Source: Lachnospiraceae bacterium
Lineage (GTDB): Bacteria; Bacillota; Clostridia; Lachnospirales; Lachnospiraceae
Assembly (NCBI GenBank): GCA_910575075.1
Contig: CAJTCY010000014.1
Coordinates: 1 to 64,000, forward strand
Direction of reading: 5' to 3'
DNA length: 64,000 bases
The notes below the pieces were generated by a model. That model saw only the letters and a program-made list of their open reading frames with translations. It did no database searches and had not been told where the DNA came from. Made by a program: the position numbers and the translations under genes. Positions 15,266-24,778 of the stretch are shown here, in pieces; within the stretch, counting starts at the first letter, position 1; every line of letters starts with the position of its first letter.

Positions 15266-16683
15266 TTACAATAATCCGCTGTCTATTTTCTGAAGATATT
15301 TTCTGGTCTCTGTTACCACAACACTGCTTAAGGCTACAATTGCAATCAGGTTGGGGATAGCCATGAGGCCATTGAAAATATCGGCAATGGTCCACACCGC
15401 AGATACCGTCATAAATGGCCCGATAAATACACAGACAATATATAACCACTGATAAATTTTTAATACACCCTGCCGTCCTCCAGTAAGATACTCCAGACAT
15501 CTGCCGCTGTAATAATTCCAACCCAGAATCGTAGTGAATGCAAAAAATACAAGGCAGACCATCAGGATAAAAGAGGACACCTGAGGTTCAAAAGGCAATC
15601 CCATCTGAAATGCCCTAGTGGTTACGTCCACACCATCTAATCCCACATTCCAGCTTCCAGTAATCACAATGGTAAGCCCTGTCATCGTACAGATGATTAC
15701 CGTGTCGATAACGGTTCCCAGCATGGATACCAGTCCCTGTGCCGCCGGTTCATCAGTCTGTACCGCTGCCGCTGCAATAGGAGCGCTTCCTAATCCTGCT
15801 TCATTGGAAAAGATTCCCCTTGCCACACCTTTCTGCATGGCAACCATCATGGCTCCTAAGGCGCCGCCTGCTGCTGCTTTCAACCCGAAAGCGCTTTCAA
15901 TGATAATCATAAAAGCTGCCGGTATTTGCGTAATATGGGTAATCAATATCATCATAGCCGCTAAGATATAAGTCCCCGCCATAAAAGGCACAATCACCTG
16001 CGCCACATTGGAAATACGCTTGATCCCTCCAATTAAAACCAACGCCACACATACTGTCAGTAAAATACCAGCAATGATAACACTCCAGGAATACTCTCTG
16101 CCAAACAGCTTCGTGCTCCATTGATTCTGCGGATCAAAAAATTGTTTACGGCACTGGTAATTCCATTAATCTGGGTAAAAGTTCCAATCCCCATAAGACC
16201 TGCGCCTACGCCAAAAAAAGCAAACAGCTTTCCAAGCCACTTCCAGCTCTTTCCCATACCACGCTCAATATAATAAAATGGACCTCCTACGATATGTCCG
16301 TCATCCGCCACAACACGATATTTAATTGCCAGCAGACATTCCGCATATTTTGTTACTGTACCCACAATAGCTGCCACTACCATCCAGAACAGAGCTCCCG
16401 GCCCACCTGCCACCAACGCCGTAGCAACTCCTACAATGTTTCCTGTTCCAATAGTGGCGGACAATGCCGTACACAACGCTGCAAAACTCGACATCTCTCC
16501 ACTTTCACCTTTTTTCTCATTTGCGAATAGGTTACGTATCGCAAGAGGAAGACGTTTTACCTGAAGCCCCTTCAGTCGAATCGTCAAAAAAATTCCCACC
16601 GCCAAAATCAGCACAATCAGAGGGATCCCCCATACCAGGCTGTCAATCTGATTCAGAAAATTGTTCATCGTCTTTAGTGTCAT
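15266..16683 (-). pseudogene. Na+:alanine symporter (AGCS family) with a -1 frameshift
   Basis: The first part (16683 to about 16140) reads as the AGCS N-terminus: IDSLVWGIPLIVLILAVGIF, then SATIGTGNIVGVATALVAGGPGA. The second part continues the family in the next frame (GGIKRISNVAQVIVPFMAGTYI, FSNEAGLGSAPIAAAA). The break is at the A6 run 16136-16141 (T6 on the coding strand). One more T would restore AVNNFFDPQNQWSTKLFGREY and a protein of about 472 aa. It may be a true mutation, slippage or a sequencing error. A ribosome site AAAGGAGG precedes 16683. It follows the AbiEi-like pair by 15 bases. Confidence 0.85.
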
Positions 16684-16698
16684 AAATTTCCTCCTTTT

Positions 16699-17571
16699 TT
16701 AATCCAGATACCTGCTTAACTGAGGCATCCAATCACCAAGAAATATTTCATCTTTTAATACTCCTTCAAAAATAGGCCTGAAAAACGCCGACAACAGCGT
16801 TATAACCTGTTCCCATTGCGGATAATGCCCTCTGCAGCGTCTGCTCTGGCTTTTCCACCGCTTTTTCATATAACCATAATTTTTATAACTTTCTATGGTT
16901 TCCATCCTTTTTTCCACTGAGGGAATTGGATGTTCTGAGAGTAAATGACGTAATCCCTCCCATACTTTACGTCCCTCCAAAGGCTCTCTGTTAAGAATCT
17001 CATAAACTTCTTTATACCATGACAGATCATTTAAGAGCTCCAGACCGTTTAGAATTTCATAAAATGCAAGGACCAGATACTCTTCCGGAGGAAATGTATA
17101 ATAGGTAAAATTCTCCTGGTTCGATAAAGACTTTCTTGTTTTCTCTCTGGGATAAATATCATCTCTGGAATAAGGGAACAATTGAATTTCAAAAGGAATG
17201 CGATAGGGATTCTTATGAATCTCCAGAAATAAATTATTTACACTTCCCTTTTTATCCCCTAATTCTTGCTGTCTTTCATCTATCAGAATCTGAATATTCT
17301 CTTCCGTACGAATTGATTTTTCCTGTTGTTCAGAAATAAATAATGATTCCAGCTCTTTTACAGTGTTCTCTAAGTCCCGTTCAGGAGTAAAAAACTCCAT
17401 TCGTTCTGTCAGCGTGTCATGCTTTTTCTCTTTCTCAAAAAAACCATCATTTTTTAACAAAAGTTTTTCCTTTTTAGGAAATAATTGTATTTTTTTAAGT
17501 ATTTCTTCCGCTCCTAACACTGATACTGTGTAAATAGACGGAATTTGATCTGAATTTTTTTCTCTCTCCAT
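16699..17571 (-). CDS. Unrecognised protein paired with an AbiEi-like antitoxin
   Basis: A 290-aa charged, soluble protein. The N-terminal 120 residues are Lys/Glu-rich and likely helical. The C-terminal half has FPPEEYLVLAFYEILNGLEL and NDLSWYKEVYEILNREPLEG, and an Arg/Trp-rich patch (KKRWKSQSRRCRGHYPQWEQ). Its start abuts the stop of the AbiEi-like gene with no gap. In AbiE systems this position holds the AbiEii nucleotidyltransferase toxin, but I do not see its Gly-Ser...Asp-x-Asp motif. It could be a divergent partner or an unrelated effector. Confidence 0.6.
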   Translation of the reverse strand: MEREKNSDQIPSIYTVSVLGAEEILKKIQLFPKKEKLLLKNDGFFEKEKKHDTLTERMEFFTPERDLENTVKELESLFISEQQEKSIRTEENIQILIDERQQELGDKKGSVNNLFLEIHKNPYRIPFEIQLFPYSRDDIYPREKTRKSLSNQENFTYYTFPPEEYLVLAFYEILNGLELLNDLSWYKEVYEILNREPLEGRKVWEGLRHLLSEHPIPSVEKRMETIESYKNYGYMKKRWKSQSRRCRGHYPQWEQVITLLSAFFRPIFEGVLKDEIFLGDWMPQLSRYLD

Positions 17572-18192
17572 TTACAACCACACTCCAATTCGATTTTGTA
17601 CCTTCTGTGTAACCCTCCTGATTCTGGCATATTCCATTAGTTTCTGAATATCCTTCTGAGGTTCTTCAATATACTGGCGGAGTAATTGTTTCAAAACTCC
17701 TCGTTCCAGCTTCTCTTCAAATTTCAGGCAGTCACAGACCAGCCGTTCAATATTATATACATACATATTCCCATCACCCATAGAAATTTTCTCTGCCCCA
17801 AGCATTAGAATATCTGGTTCCAGATAATATGGCTTTACGGGAGGGTAATTCATTTTAAACCTGGATTTTGAGGTATTCTTATCTACTGCAATCTGCCAGA
17901 ATACTGGTCTGTTCTTACAATATCCTCTATAAAACAACGCTGTTTCCAGGCATAGCACACCATCTGAAAATAATTCGCTGACCATAGTCTGCTCTGATTT
18001 CTGGGAAAATCCCATTCCATAATAACCGCTTTTAATTCTCTCTAAAATGCCTTCCTCTACAAACTGCTGTATTTTCCGATAATCCATAGGAAGTTCATAA
18101 AGCTGGGAGGTTCTCATCAATCCACCGTTGACCTCCATTTCCTGAGAAAGCTTTTGTATTAACGCCTCTTTCTTTTCCTGCACTTTTCCCAT
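17572..18192 (-). CDS. AbiEi-like antitoxin / transcriptional regulator
   Basis: A 206-aa protein with an N-terminal winged HTH (GGLMRTSQLYELPMDYRKIQ, then EEGILERIKSGYYGMG) of the AbiEi antitoxin type. A middle part follows with VLCLETALFYRGY and a C-terminal part with NIERLVCDCLKFEEKLERG, matching the AbiEi pattern (Y-x-x-E-R-x-x-x-D). GGAGG lies about 7 bases before 18192. AbiEi proteins repress their own operon; the partner gene starts immediately after. Confidence 0.75.
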   Translation of the reverse strand: MGKVQEKKEALIQKLSQEMEVNGGLMRTSQLYELPMDYRKIQQFVEEGILERIKSGYYGMGFSQKSEQTMVSELFSDGVLCLETALFYRGYCKNRPVFWQIAVDKNTSKSRFKMNYPPVKPYYLEPDILMLGAEKISMGDGNMYVYNIERLVCDCLKFEEKLERGVLKQLLRQYIEEPQKDIQKLMEYARIRRVTQKVQNRIGVWL

Positions 18193-18525
18193 ATCTACCT
18201 CCTATGGCGTTTATTATCATGATTTGTAACAGTCTATGATATAGCCTTACGGTCTTTTAATGTTTAATATCTGGCAATACATTCAAATACAAATTAATTC
18301 AATCTTTTTCCGCTCATATTTCTTACAGGTGGCTCTTTTATTATATTCCTATTGTAAAATCCTGTCAATTTTTAGTTTTTTTAACAAGTGTCAACCGTAG
18401 GGTACGCTTGTCTCTTCTTTTATTGTATTCAAATTTAAGAAAATCTTTACAAATTTTTTTTTATCATGTAAACTATTAATCTGTAACCTAAAAACACATT
18501 AATATAGAAGTAACGGAGAAAGAAA
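18193..18525. other. AT-rich divergent intergenic region
   Basis: It separates the divergent AbiEi-like and MATE genes. The only promoter-like match found is TTTACA (18446-18451), 17 bases, TAAACT (18469-18474) towards the MATE gene, which is weak. No gene, repeat or riboswitch is visible. Confidence 0.4.
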
Positions 18526-19878
18526 ATGGAAACTCAAGAGAACAAGATGGGTATCATGCCCATAGGAAAATTACTGATTAGTATGTCTCTGCCTATGATG
18601 ATTTCCATGCTGGTACAGGCATTGTATAACATCGTAGACAGCATTTTTGTGGCACAGGTGGGTGAATACGCAGTGCGTGCCGTATCACTGGCATTCCCCG
18701 CACAAAGCTTAATGATTGCGGTTGCTGTGGGAACTGCAGTAGGTATCAATGCTCTTCTGTCCCGTACTTTAGGAGAAAAAGAATTTGACAAAGCGGATAA
18801 AGTAGCTGCAAATGGCGTATTCATCTCTGTACTCTGCTATATTCTGTCGGCCCTGGCTGGAGCTTTCGCTGCAAAAGCCTTTATTTACAGCCAGACAGAC
18901 GTAGAGCAGGTGCGCAGTTACGGCGTCTCATATCTCACAATCTGTACGGTATTCTCTCTGGGAATTTTTCTGCAGATTTGTTTTGAACGTTTACTGCAGT
19001 CCACTGGAAAAACCATATTTACCATGATCACACAGGGTACTGGAGCAATCATCAACATCATTCTGGATCCAATTTTGATTTTTGGTTTATTCGGCGCTCC
19101 CAGGCTGGAAGCTGCAGGAGCTGCTATTGCAACTGTTTCCGGTCAGATTATTGCTGCTTTTTTAGCTGTTTTTTTCAATCTGAAATACAATGACGAAGTT
19201 CATCTCCACTTAAAAAAATTCCGCCCGGATTTTCGTCTGATTGGACAGATTTATGCCGTTGGCGCCCCCTCTATTGTGGTGCAGGCCATCGGATCTGTGA
19301 TGACTTATGGCATGAATCTGATTCTTTCTTCCTATGGAATCGCTCAAACTGTATTTGGCCTGTACTTCAAACTGCAAAGCTTTGTATTTATGCCAATTTT
19401 CGGCCTGAACAACGGAATGGTGCCTATTATCGCATACAATTACGGCGCCGGCAAACGCAGCCGGGTTATTAAAACCATTAAAACCAGCATTTACTATGCT
19501 GTGGGCATTATGTTTGTAGGACTTATCATTATGGAACTGTTCCCTGCACAGTTGTTAAGTATGTTTAATGCAACACCAGATTTGATAGCTGTAGGTGTTC
19601 CAGCTCTGCGCATTATCTGCCTGAGCTTTCTGTTTGCAGGTTTTTGTATTGTGGTTGGAAGTTCCTTCCAGGCTTTGGGAAACGGCGTCTACAGTATGAT
19701 AGTTTCCATTGCCAGACAATTGGTGGTTCTTCTGCCTGCCGCCTATCTGCTCTCACTTACAGGAAATGTAACAAATATCTGGTTTGCGTTTCCTATTGCA
19801 GAACTTATGTCTGTGGCGATGAGCAGTTATTTTCTCTGGCGCATTAACCAGAAAGTCATCCGGCAAATCGGTCAATAA
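18526..19878 (+). CDS. MATE-family efflux transporter
   Basis: A 450-aa protein with about 12 membrane helices; signature pieces are LLISMSLPMMISMLVQALYNI and NIVDSIFVAQVGEYAVRAVS near the start and GLNNGMVPIIAYNYGAGKRS in the second half. It belongs to the MATE group common in Clostridia and differs from the island MATE at 8953. Start at 18526 with GGAG seven to eight bases before. Substrate unknown. It is monocistronic, ending at a bidirectional terminator. Confidence 0.92.
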   Translation: METQENKMGIMPIGKLLISMSLPMMISMLVQALYNIVDSIFVAQVGEYAVRAVSLAFPAQSLMIAVAVGTAVGINALLSRTLGEKEFDKADKVAANGVFISVLCYILSALAGAFAAKAFIYSQTDVEQVRSYGVSYLTICTVFSLGIFLQICFERLLQSTGKTIFTMITQGTGAIINIILDPILIFGLFGAPRLEAAGAAIATVSGQIIAAFLAVFFNLKYNDEVHLHLKKFRPDFRLIGQIYAVGAPSIVVQAIGSVMTYGMNLILSSYGIAQTVFGLYFKLQSFVFMPIFGLNNGMVPIIAYNYGAGKRSRVIKTIKTSIYYAVGIMFVGLIIMELFPAQLLSMFNATPDLIAVGVPALRIICLSFLFAGFCIVVGSSFQALGNGVYSMIVSIARQLVVLLPAAYLLSLTGNVTNIWFAFPIAELMSVAMSSYFLWRINQKVIRQIGQ

Positions 19879-19972
19879 CCAAACGCAAAGTCAAATATCC
19901 ATGCAAGCATGGCTATTTTCCTAAGTGCCCTGTGGGTGCATTACTCGCGGGAATAAAGTCTTTCCTGCAGAC

Positions 19973-20013
19973 AAAAGGAGCTGTTACAGAAATCTGTAAC
20001 AAGCTCCTTTTAT
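19973..20013. terminator. Bidirectional terminator
   Basis: AAAAGGAGCT (19973-19982) plus GTTACAGA pairs with CTGTAAC plus AGCTCCTTTT (ending 20011), giving a long stem flanked by A and T tracts. It serves both converging genes (MATE and the D,D-carboxypeptidase). A smaller hairpin, CCATGCAAGCATGG, lies just upstream near 19901-19914. Confidence 0.85.
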
Positions 20014-20024
20014 AACTCCTGACG

Positions 20025-21386
20025 CTACCTCCTGCGCCGATGCTTTTTCACTTTAATTTCCTTAAAACTTCTCTTCATCATCTTCCTGCTCTCAAGCTTA
20101 TACCTGATCAAATAAAAATTATCGGCTAAATGGTAAATTCCAAATCCAATTCCAACCAGTAAAATTGCAGCAACAATTCCTATTATAATATATTTCACAT
20201 TGATATTGACTACCTTTCCTTCTGGAATTTCTGCCTGTTCTTTTTCTTTCTGGAATTTAAATTCAGGAATCTTTACACTGGTTACTTCAATATCTGTTCC
20301 GCCTACTTTTCTGCCAGCATACGTATATTGAATATGCCCTATCACATTACTGTCATTTTTAGACTTCTTAATCTTAGGCTTAGCATCTTCAAAAGCAACT
20401 GCTTTTGGAAGCACCACATACCCTTCTTTATTTAGCTCCGCAAAAGAATTATCTCCCTCAAAAATCTTACTCTCTGATACATCTTTCTCAAAGCTTTTCT
20501 CATTCTCTGATATGTTCCAGAGTTGAAAATTTTCAAAGCAGTAATCAAACAATGCACGGGTGTCTGTATAATGATTCGGGCTTGTCTCCCGCATAACCAC
20601 GCAGATCAGTGTCATACCGTCCTTTTCTGCAAAAGTGGCAAGTGTGCTGCCAGCCACACTGGTATAACCTGTCTTTCCTCCAATACAATATTCGTACAGA
20701 TACTGCTCGTCTCCCTTATAATTATTGCGCATTTTATGGTGATTGCTGAGATAAGTTTCTTCCTCATGCTTGTTAGTTGGCGGAATGCTGTGTCTTCTGG
20801 TATTCACAATCATGCGAAACACGTCATTCTTTAATGCTTCCCTGGAAATCAACGCCATATCATATGCACTTGTCTTATGGTCTTCATCTGGCAGTCCGTG
20901 CGGATTATTAAAATGCGTATCTTTACAGCCAAGTCTTTTCGCTTCATCGTTCATCATTTTAACAAAATCGTCATAATTTCCGCCAGTATGTTCTGCAATG
21001 GCATAGCCGCATTCATTTGCCGATTCCAGCATCAATCCGTACAGACATTCCCGCATGGTCATTACTTCACCCACGTCACGTGAAATTCCAGAACCCTCTG
21101 TCTTATACACAGCATCTTTGGAAAATGTCACTTCCTCGTCCAAACTGGAATTCTTTACCGCAAGCATACTTGTCATAATCTTGGTGATACTCGCCGGATA
21201 ACACTGTTCATGAGAGTTTTTCTCAAAGAGCACCGTTCCGGTAGATGCTTCCATAACAATTGCTGACTCCCCTGCAATCTGAGGTCCTTCCGGCCAGTAT
21301 TCTTCTGCCTCAACCGGAAGAATCTGAGTGTGAAGCAGACATGTCATCCCTAACAGCAAAGTCCACCATCTCTTTCTGTTCTTCAT
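20025..21386 (-). CDS. D-alanyl-D-alanine carboxypeptidase (PBP5/DacF type)
   Basis: A 453-aa exported penicillin-binding protein that trims the terminal D-Ala from peptidoglycan stem peptides. It has a signal peptide (about 1-27), the SxxK motif in PASITKIMTS, SxN in LESANECG and KTG in GGKTGYTSVAG. A C-terminal beta domain and a late membrane helix (IIIGIVAAILLVGIGFGIYH) follow, with a basic tail. The C-terminal transmembrane helix replaces the amphipathic anchor usual in PBP5. GGAG lies 8 bases before the start, and a good promoter lies at 21455-21483. Confidence 0.92.
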   Translation of the reverse strand: MKNRKRWWTLLLGMTCLLHTQILPVEAEEYWPEGPQIAGESAIVMEASTGTVLFEKNSHEQCYPASITKIMTSMLAVKNSSLDEEVTFSKDAVYKTEGSGISRDVGEVMTMRECLYGLMLESANECGYAIAEHTGGNYDDFVKMMNDEAKRLGCKDTHFNNPHGLPDEDHKTSAYDMALISREALKNDVFRMIVNTRRHSIPPTNKHEEETYLSNHHKMRNNYKGDEQYLYEYCIGGKTGYTSVAGSTLATFAEKDGMTLICVVMRETSPNHYTDTRALFDYCFENFQLWNISENEKSFEKDVSESKIFEGDNSFAELNKEGYVVLPKAVAFEDAKPKIKKSKNDSNVIGHIQYTYAGRKVGGTDIEVTSVKIPEFKFQKEKEQAEIPEGKVVNINVKYIIIGIVAAILLVGIGFGIYHLADNFYLIRYKLESRKMMKRSFKEIKVKKHRRRR

Positions 21387-21454
21387 GAAATTTTCTCCTT
21401 ATGTTAGATATTCCAAATATTATCAAATTTTTACAAAAATATTACATTTTCTAT

Positions 21455-21483
21455 AGTATAGCATATCCAAACAAGCAACGCAA
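21455..21483 (-). promoter_or_regulatory. Promoter of the D,D-carboxypeptidase gene
   Basis: On the minus strand: -35 TTGCGT (21478-21483), 17-bp spacer, -10 TATACT (21455-21460). Confidence 0.6.
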
Positions 21484-21617
21484 CTTTCAGAAAGAGGTTC
21501 TTTTTATAAAAGATACTTTTTTTTCTGGTAAATTTATAGTATGATGAGATGAACCTGTCACATTATATTTTAACTACAACTTGTTTGTGCCGGAAAACGC
21601 ACAGAATGGAGGAAACT

Positions 21618-22256
21618 ATGAGATTGAGAAATATTCCAGGTTCTCGTGAAGCTATTGCCGACAACTGTTGGTGTATACAGGAAACACAAAAAACCAAAGG
21701 AACATGGAACATTATTTTCGGAAATACAAATCCTGTTCATATAGAAATTGGAATGGGAAAAGGAAAATTCATTATGGAACTTGCCCGGCAGAATCCTCAG
21801 ATCAACTATGTGGGTATTGAAAAATATTCCAGTGTGCTTCTGCGCGGTCTTCAGAAGATGGAAGAGGAACCTTTGGAAAATATCCGTTTTATCCGCATGG
21901 ATGCAGAAAATATCTGTGATATGTTTGACAAAAATGAAGTAGATAAAATTTATCTGAATTTTTCTGATCCCTGGCCCAAAGACCGGCATGCCAAACGCCG
22001 TCTTACCTCCCGGCAGTTTTTTGACCGTTATCATCAAATTCTCAAACAAGATGGTGTAGTAGAATTTAAGACAGATAATACAGACCTCTTTGATTTCTCG
22101 TTGAATGAAGTATCAGAAGCCGGATGGCACTTGGATCAGTTTACCAGAGATCTTCATCAAGACAAACAGATGAATCAGGGAAATGTAATGACTGAATATG
22201 AAGAACGGTTTTCTTCCATAGGAAACCCTATATACAAGCTGATTGCATCCAGGTAA
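21618..22256 (+). CDS. trmB: tRNA (guanine-N7-)-methyltransferase
   Basis: A 212-aa SAM-dependent methyltransferase that makes m7G46 in tRNA. It has the SAM-binding motif IEIGMGKGKFIMELA, then GIEKYSSVLLRGLQKM and the family signature NFSDPWPKDRHAKRRL; the C-terminus has TDN and YEERF. The start at 21618 has GGAGG at 21608-21612; a longer frame from 21549 is not supported. Followed by a clear terminator. Confidence 0.95.
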   Translation: MRLRNIPGSREAIADNCWCIQETQKTKGTWNIIFGNTNPVHIEIGMGKGKFIMELARQNPQINYVGIEKYSSVLLRGLQKMEEEPLENIRFIRMDAENICDMFDKNEVDKIYLNFSDPWPKDRHAKRRLTSRQFFDRYHQILKQDGVVEFKTDNTDLFDFSLNEVSEAGWHLDQFTRDLHQDKQMNQGNVMTEYEERFSSIGNPIYKLIASR

Positions 22257-22272
22257 ATATTACACTTGAAAA

Positions 22273-22332
22273 AGCTGCCGCAGAAAAGACAAATACTAAC
22301 TACATAAGTCTTTCAAGCGGCGGCTCTTTTTC
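22273..22332 (+). terminator. Terminator after trmB
   Basis: AGCTGCCGC (22273-22281) pairs with GCGGCGGCT (22317-22325) with one wobble, followed by CTTTTTC. Confidence 0.75.
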
Positions 22333-22361
22333 ATATCTCTATAATTCTATCATTATTGCAT

Positions 22362-23999
22362 TTATTTAATCTCAGTAACCTTTGCCGGTTCATCTTCTTC
22401 GGTATATGAAATCCTGATAGTATCCCCTGGCTGGTATTTTACAATATCCAGAAGATCGCTGTTCGTCATATCCACATCAAATACTTCTTCATTTCCTTCC
22501 AGTGCAAAATAAATATGTGTATTTCCTTCAATATTTACCGGAAACATGTTCTTAATTTTACCAGAAGCATTCTTATTATCCGATCCTGCCGCACCCGAAA
22601 TACCATTATTTTTTAACAGTTTATTATAAGCTTTCTCACATTCCTTAATAGTATTCCCAGTTGCCACCCACTGATACTTCTGAATATTTACCATACCATA
22701 CATTTTTACCAGACCTGCATCATCCTTTAATGCCATAAAATAAGTTGGTTCTCCTGAAATATTCAGCAGAAGAGGAAATGTCGCATGATAGCCAAGATTC
22801 TGTACCTGACCCTCTGCTGAAGACATCGCAGATTCTTCTGTAGCCCCTTCTATTTTATAGAAACGCGTTTCCATCGTACGCTGATTCATCAGTACAAAAC
22901 CTACATTAGACTGATCTCCGCTGACGCTTGTAACACCAGAATATACCCATACATCATCGTCCAGAGCAATATAATTATAACCGTTAGTGGTTTCCAGGCA
23001 ATCTTTCTGTCCCAGAACGCTGTTAAAAAATCCATGTTTTAAAGTTCCGCTGTAATCATAGAGATCCATCAATAACTCAGCCTGATACACTTTATCAACC
23101 CATTGAGGCACGTCTTTAATATCATAATCTTTGCACTCTCCGGTAACAGCGTTGCAGATTACCACTCTTCCAATTGTCTCTCCGCCAAACAGACCAACAT
23201 TAAATTTTTTCACTGGACAGATCCAAAAAGGAGTTCCTTCTTCATCTATTTCAAAAAAAATCTGTTCTGTAAAAATATAAGTCGGATAACGAAAACGCAG
23301 ATGCCTGTAAATATTTCTATTTAAATATTCTCCTTTGGAATACTTGATACCCTGTTTCAGTTTTACACATTCTGTATCCTGGGTAGCCATATCAATCTTA
23401 ATATATGCCGGAATACCATTGCTCTGATTGGTCAGCCACTTGATCGGGCTTGCATAAACCAAAGGTGTTACACGTACAGGTTTGTTGTTCACGTTAATCT
23501 GGCTGTAATCTCCTGATACTTCAAACTGAGATACCATATCAACCATACTTCCCATTTTCCGGTTGCCCAGCAAAGCTGCTGATTCTTTATCCAGAATCGG
23601 TATTGTATTATAATCTACCTGAGAAATATCTTTTGTAAAATCACGTTCTTGCACTTCCATTAGCTTCTGATATTTTTTTGCATTGATGATAGGGGAAGAC
23701 AATAAAGCTCCGATTGCCAGAATTACCAAAAGAACCGCTGCAATGCAGAATCCTGCCTTGGTTATCATACCAGGATGTATTTCTAACCCCATATTTCCCT
23801 TCTTTATTTCAAATTTCTGATTTTCCCGGAACATTTTCCGTGCTAAAGCCAAAATACTTATCACTACAACGGCTCCAATTACAAACCACCAGGTTCCCAC
23901 TGAATGAATATTAAATGCCGGAATTGTGACATAGTAATAAATAAAGGCCACTGCTAATATAATAACAGCAATAAAAATATTTTTTCCTGCTTTTTTCAT
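22362..23999 (-). CDS. Large membrane-anchored protein of unknown function
   Basis: A 545-aa protein. Three membrane helices lie in the first 100 residues (IFIAVIILAVAFIYYYVTI, WFVIGAVVVISILALA, GFCIAAVLLVILAIGALL), then an extracytoplasmic region of about 440 residues. That region has segments such as PAYIKIDMATQDTECVKL and RFRYPTYIFTEQIFFEIDEE, and a short C-terminal beta domain (QPGDTIRISYTEEDEPAKVT). I know it only as a conserved Firmicutes protein. Start at 23999 because GGAG lies 6 bases upstream within the longer frame (24017). It stands alone, upstream of tRNA-Lys. Confidence 0.75.
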   Translation of the reverse strand: MKKAGKNIFIAVIILAVAFIYYYVTIPAFNIHSVGTWWFVIGAVVVISILALARKMFRENQKFEIKKGNMGLEIHPGMITKAGFCIAAVLLVILAIGALLSSPIINAKKYQKLMEVQERDFTKDISQVDYNTIPILDKESAALLGNRKMGSMVDMVSQFEVSGDYSQINVNNKPVRVTPLVYASPIKWLTNQSNGIPAYIKIDMATQDTECVKLKQGIKYSKGEYLNRNIYRHLRFRYPTYIFTEQIFFEIDEEGTPFWICPVKKFNVGLFGGETIGRVVICNAVTGECKDYDIKDVPQWVDKVYQAELLMDLYDYSGTLKHGFFNSVLGQKDCLETTNGYNYIALDDDVWVYSGVTSVSGDQSNVGFVLMNQRTMETRFYKIEGATEESAMSSAEGQVQNLGYHATFPLLLNISGEPTYFMALKDDAGLVKMYGMVNIQKYQWVATGNTIKECEKAYNKLLKNNGISGAAGSDNKNASGKIKNMFPVNIEGNTHIYFALEGNEEVFDVDMTNSDLLDIVKYQPGDTIRISYTEEDEPAKVTEIK

Positions 24000-24125
24000 C
24001 TCTTTCTCCTTTCTCATCTGTATTATTTATATAGTACAATATTACTCTTTTCTAATTCTTATGTCAATCTTTGTCTAACCGTAAATAATTTTTTTTAATT
24101 TTCTTAAAAAAAATAAAAAAAGTTC

Positions 24126-24154
24126 TTGCATTTCTTAAAACTTTATTATATAAT
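24126..24154 (+). promoter_or_regulatory. Promoter of tRNA-Lys
   Basis: -35 TTGCAT (24126-24131), 17-bp spacer, -10 TATAAT (24149-24154), with transcription expected about 20 bases before the tRNA. Confidence 0.75.
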
Positions 24155-24180
24155 ATTTTTTGTCTTAAGGAATAAGACAA

Positions 24181-24253
24181 GCGCCTCTAGCTCAGCTGGA
24201 AGAGCACCTGACTCTTAATCAGGGTGTCCAGGGTTCGAGCCCCTGGAGGCGCA
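24181..24253 (+). tRNA. tRNA-Lys (anticodon CTT)
   Basis: A 73-nt cloverleaf: acceptor GCGCCTC/GAGGCGC, discriminator A, anticodon stem CCTGA/TCAGG with loop CTCTTAA (anticodon CTT at 24214-24216), and T-loop GGTTCGAGC. CCA is not encoded. Confidence 0.97.
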
Positions 24254-24259
24254 CTGCGA

Positions 24260-24304
24260 GAACTTGTTGTGAAGATAACGCTCTCATGACGGGTTCTTTT
24301 TTTT
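24260..24304 (+). terminator. Terminator of tRNA-Lys
   Basis: GAACTTG (24260-24266) pairs with CGGGTTC (24290-24296) with two G-T wobbles, followed by eight T. Confidence 0.7.
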
Positions 24305-24318
24305 GTTGTAATACACTT

Positions 24319-24450
24319 TTACCCTTTATCATTCAATAACTTCTTTACTTCCTGAAATGACTTTTCTATGGTATTAATCCTTTTTTCTAATCCTGGATTC
24401 TTATAACTTATTTCTGCAAGCCTTTGTTTCATAGACCTTTTTCGTTTCAT
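24319..24450 (-). CDS. Small basic ORF (43 aa)
   Basis: On the minus strand ATG at 24450 is preceded by GGAGG with good spacing. The 43-codon frame begins MKRKRSMKQRLAEISYKNPG and is rich in Lys, Arg and Glu, with a heptad-like C-terminal half. Not recognised. The ribosome site and composition favour a real small protein; it could also be the remnant of a longer one. Confidence 0.45.
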   Translation of the reverse strand: MKRKRSMKQRLAEISYKNPGLEKRINTIEKSFQEVKKLLNDKG

Positions 24451-24672
24451 TATTTCCTCCATTCTGTGCAATTTTTGGCACAAACAGGCAGCGTGAAAGA
24501 ATTTACATATTTTTTCACACTCTTTTCCTTCTCTTTTTATATTATATGACGAAAACCCTTTTTGATACTAATGCAAAATTAGTGTGTAATGAAAATAATA
24601 CATTTTACGCATTCTACGCACGTGAGCGGCATATTCCTTTCCACTGCAGTGCGATTATTGTTTTTTCTGTTA

Positions 24673-24716
24673 TAGGAAAGATACTTTCACGCTTTAGCGT
24701 GGCAAGGTCTTTCCTA
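24673..24716. repeat. Dispersed palindromic repeat, copy 1
   Basis: TAGGAAAGA (24673-24681) and TCTTTCCTA (24708-24716) are a perfect 9-bp inverted repeat enclosing CACGC-TTTA-GCGTG. Related copies lie at 27620-27660 and 38324-38371. Confidence 0.65.
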
Positions 24717-24723
24717 ATAAGAG

Positions 24724-24764
24724 AAAAAATCAGAGTATCAAAAATAATATCTGACACTCTGATT
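24724..24764 (-). terminator. Terminator of the coiled-coil membrane protein gene
   Basis: On the minus strand AATCAGAGTGTC pairs with GATACTCTGATT (one wobble), followed by TTTTTTCTC. Confidence 0.75.
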
Positions 24765-24778
24765 AATTAAAATATTCT

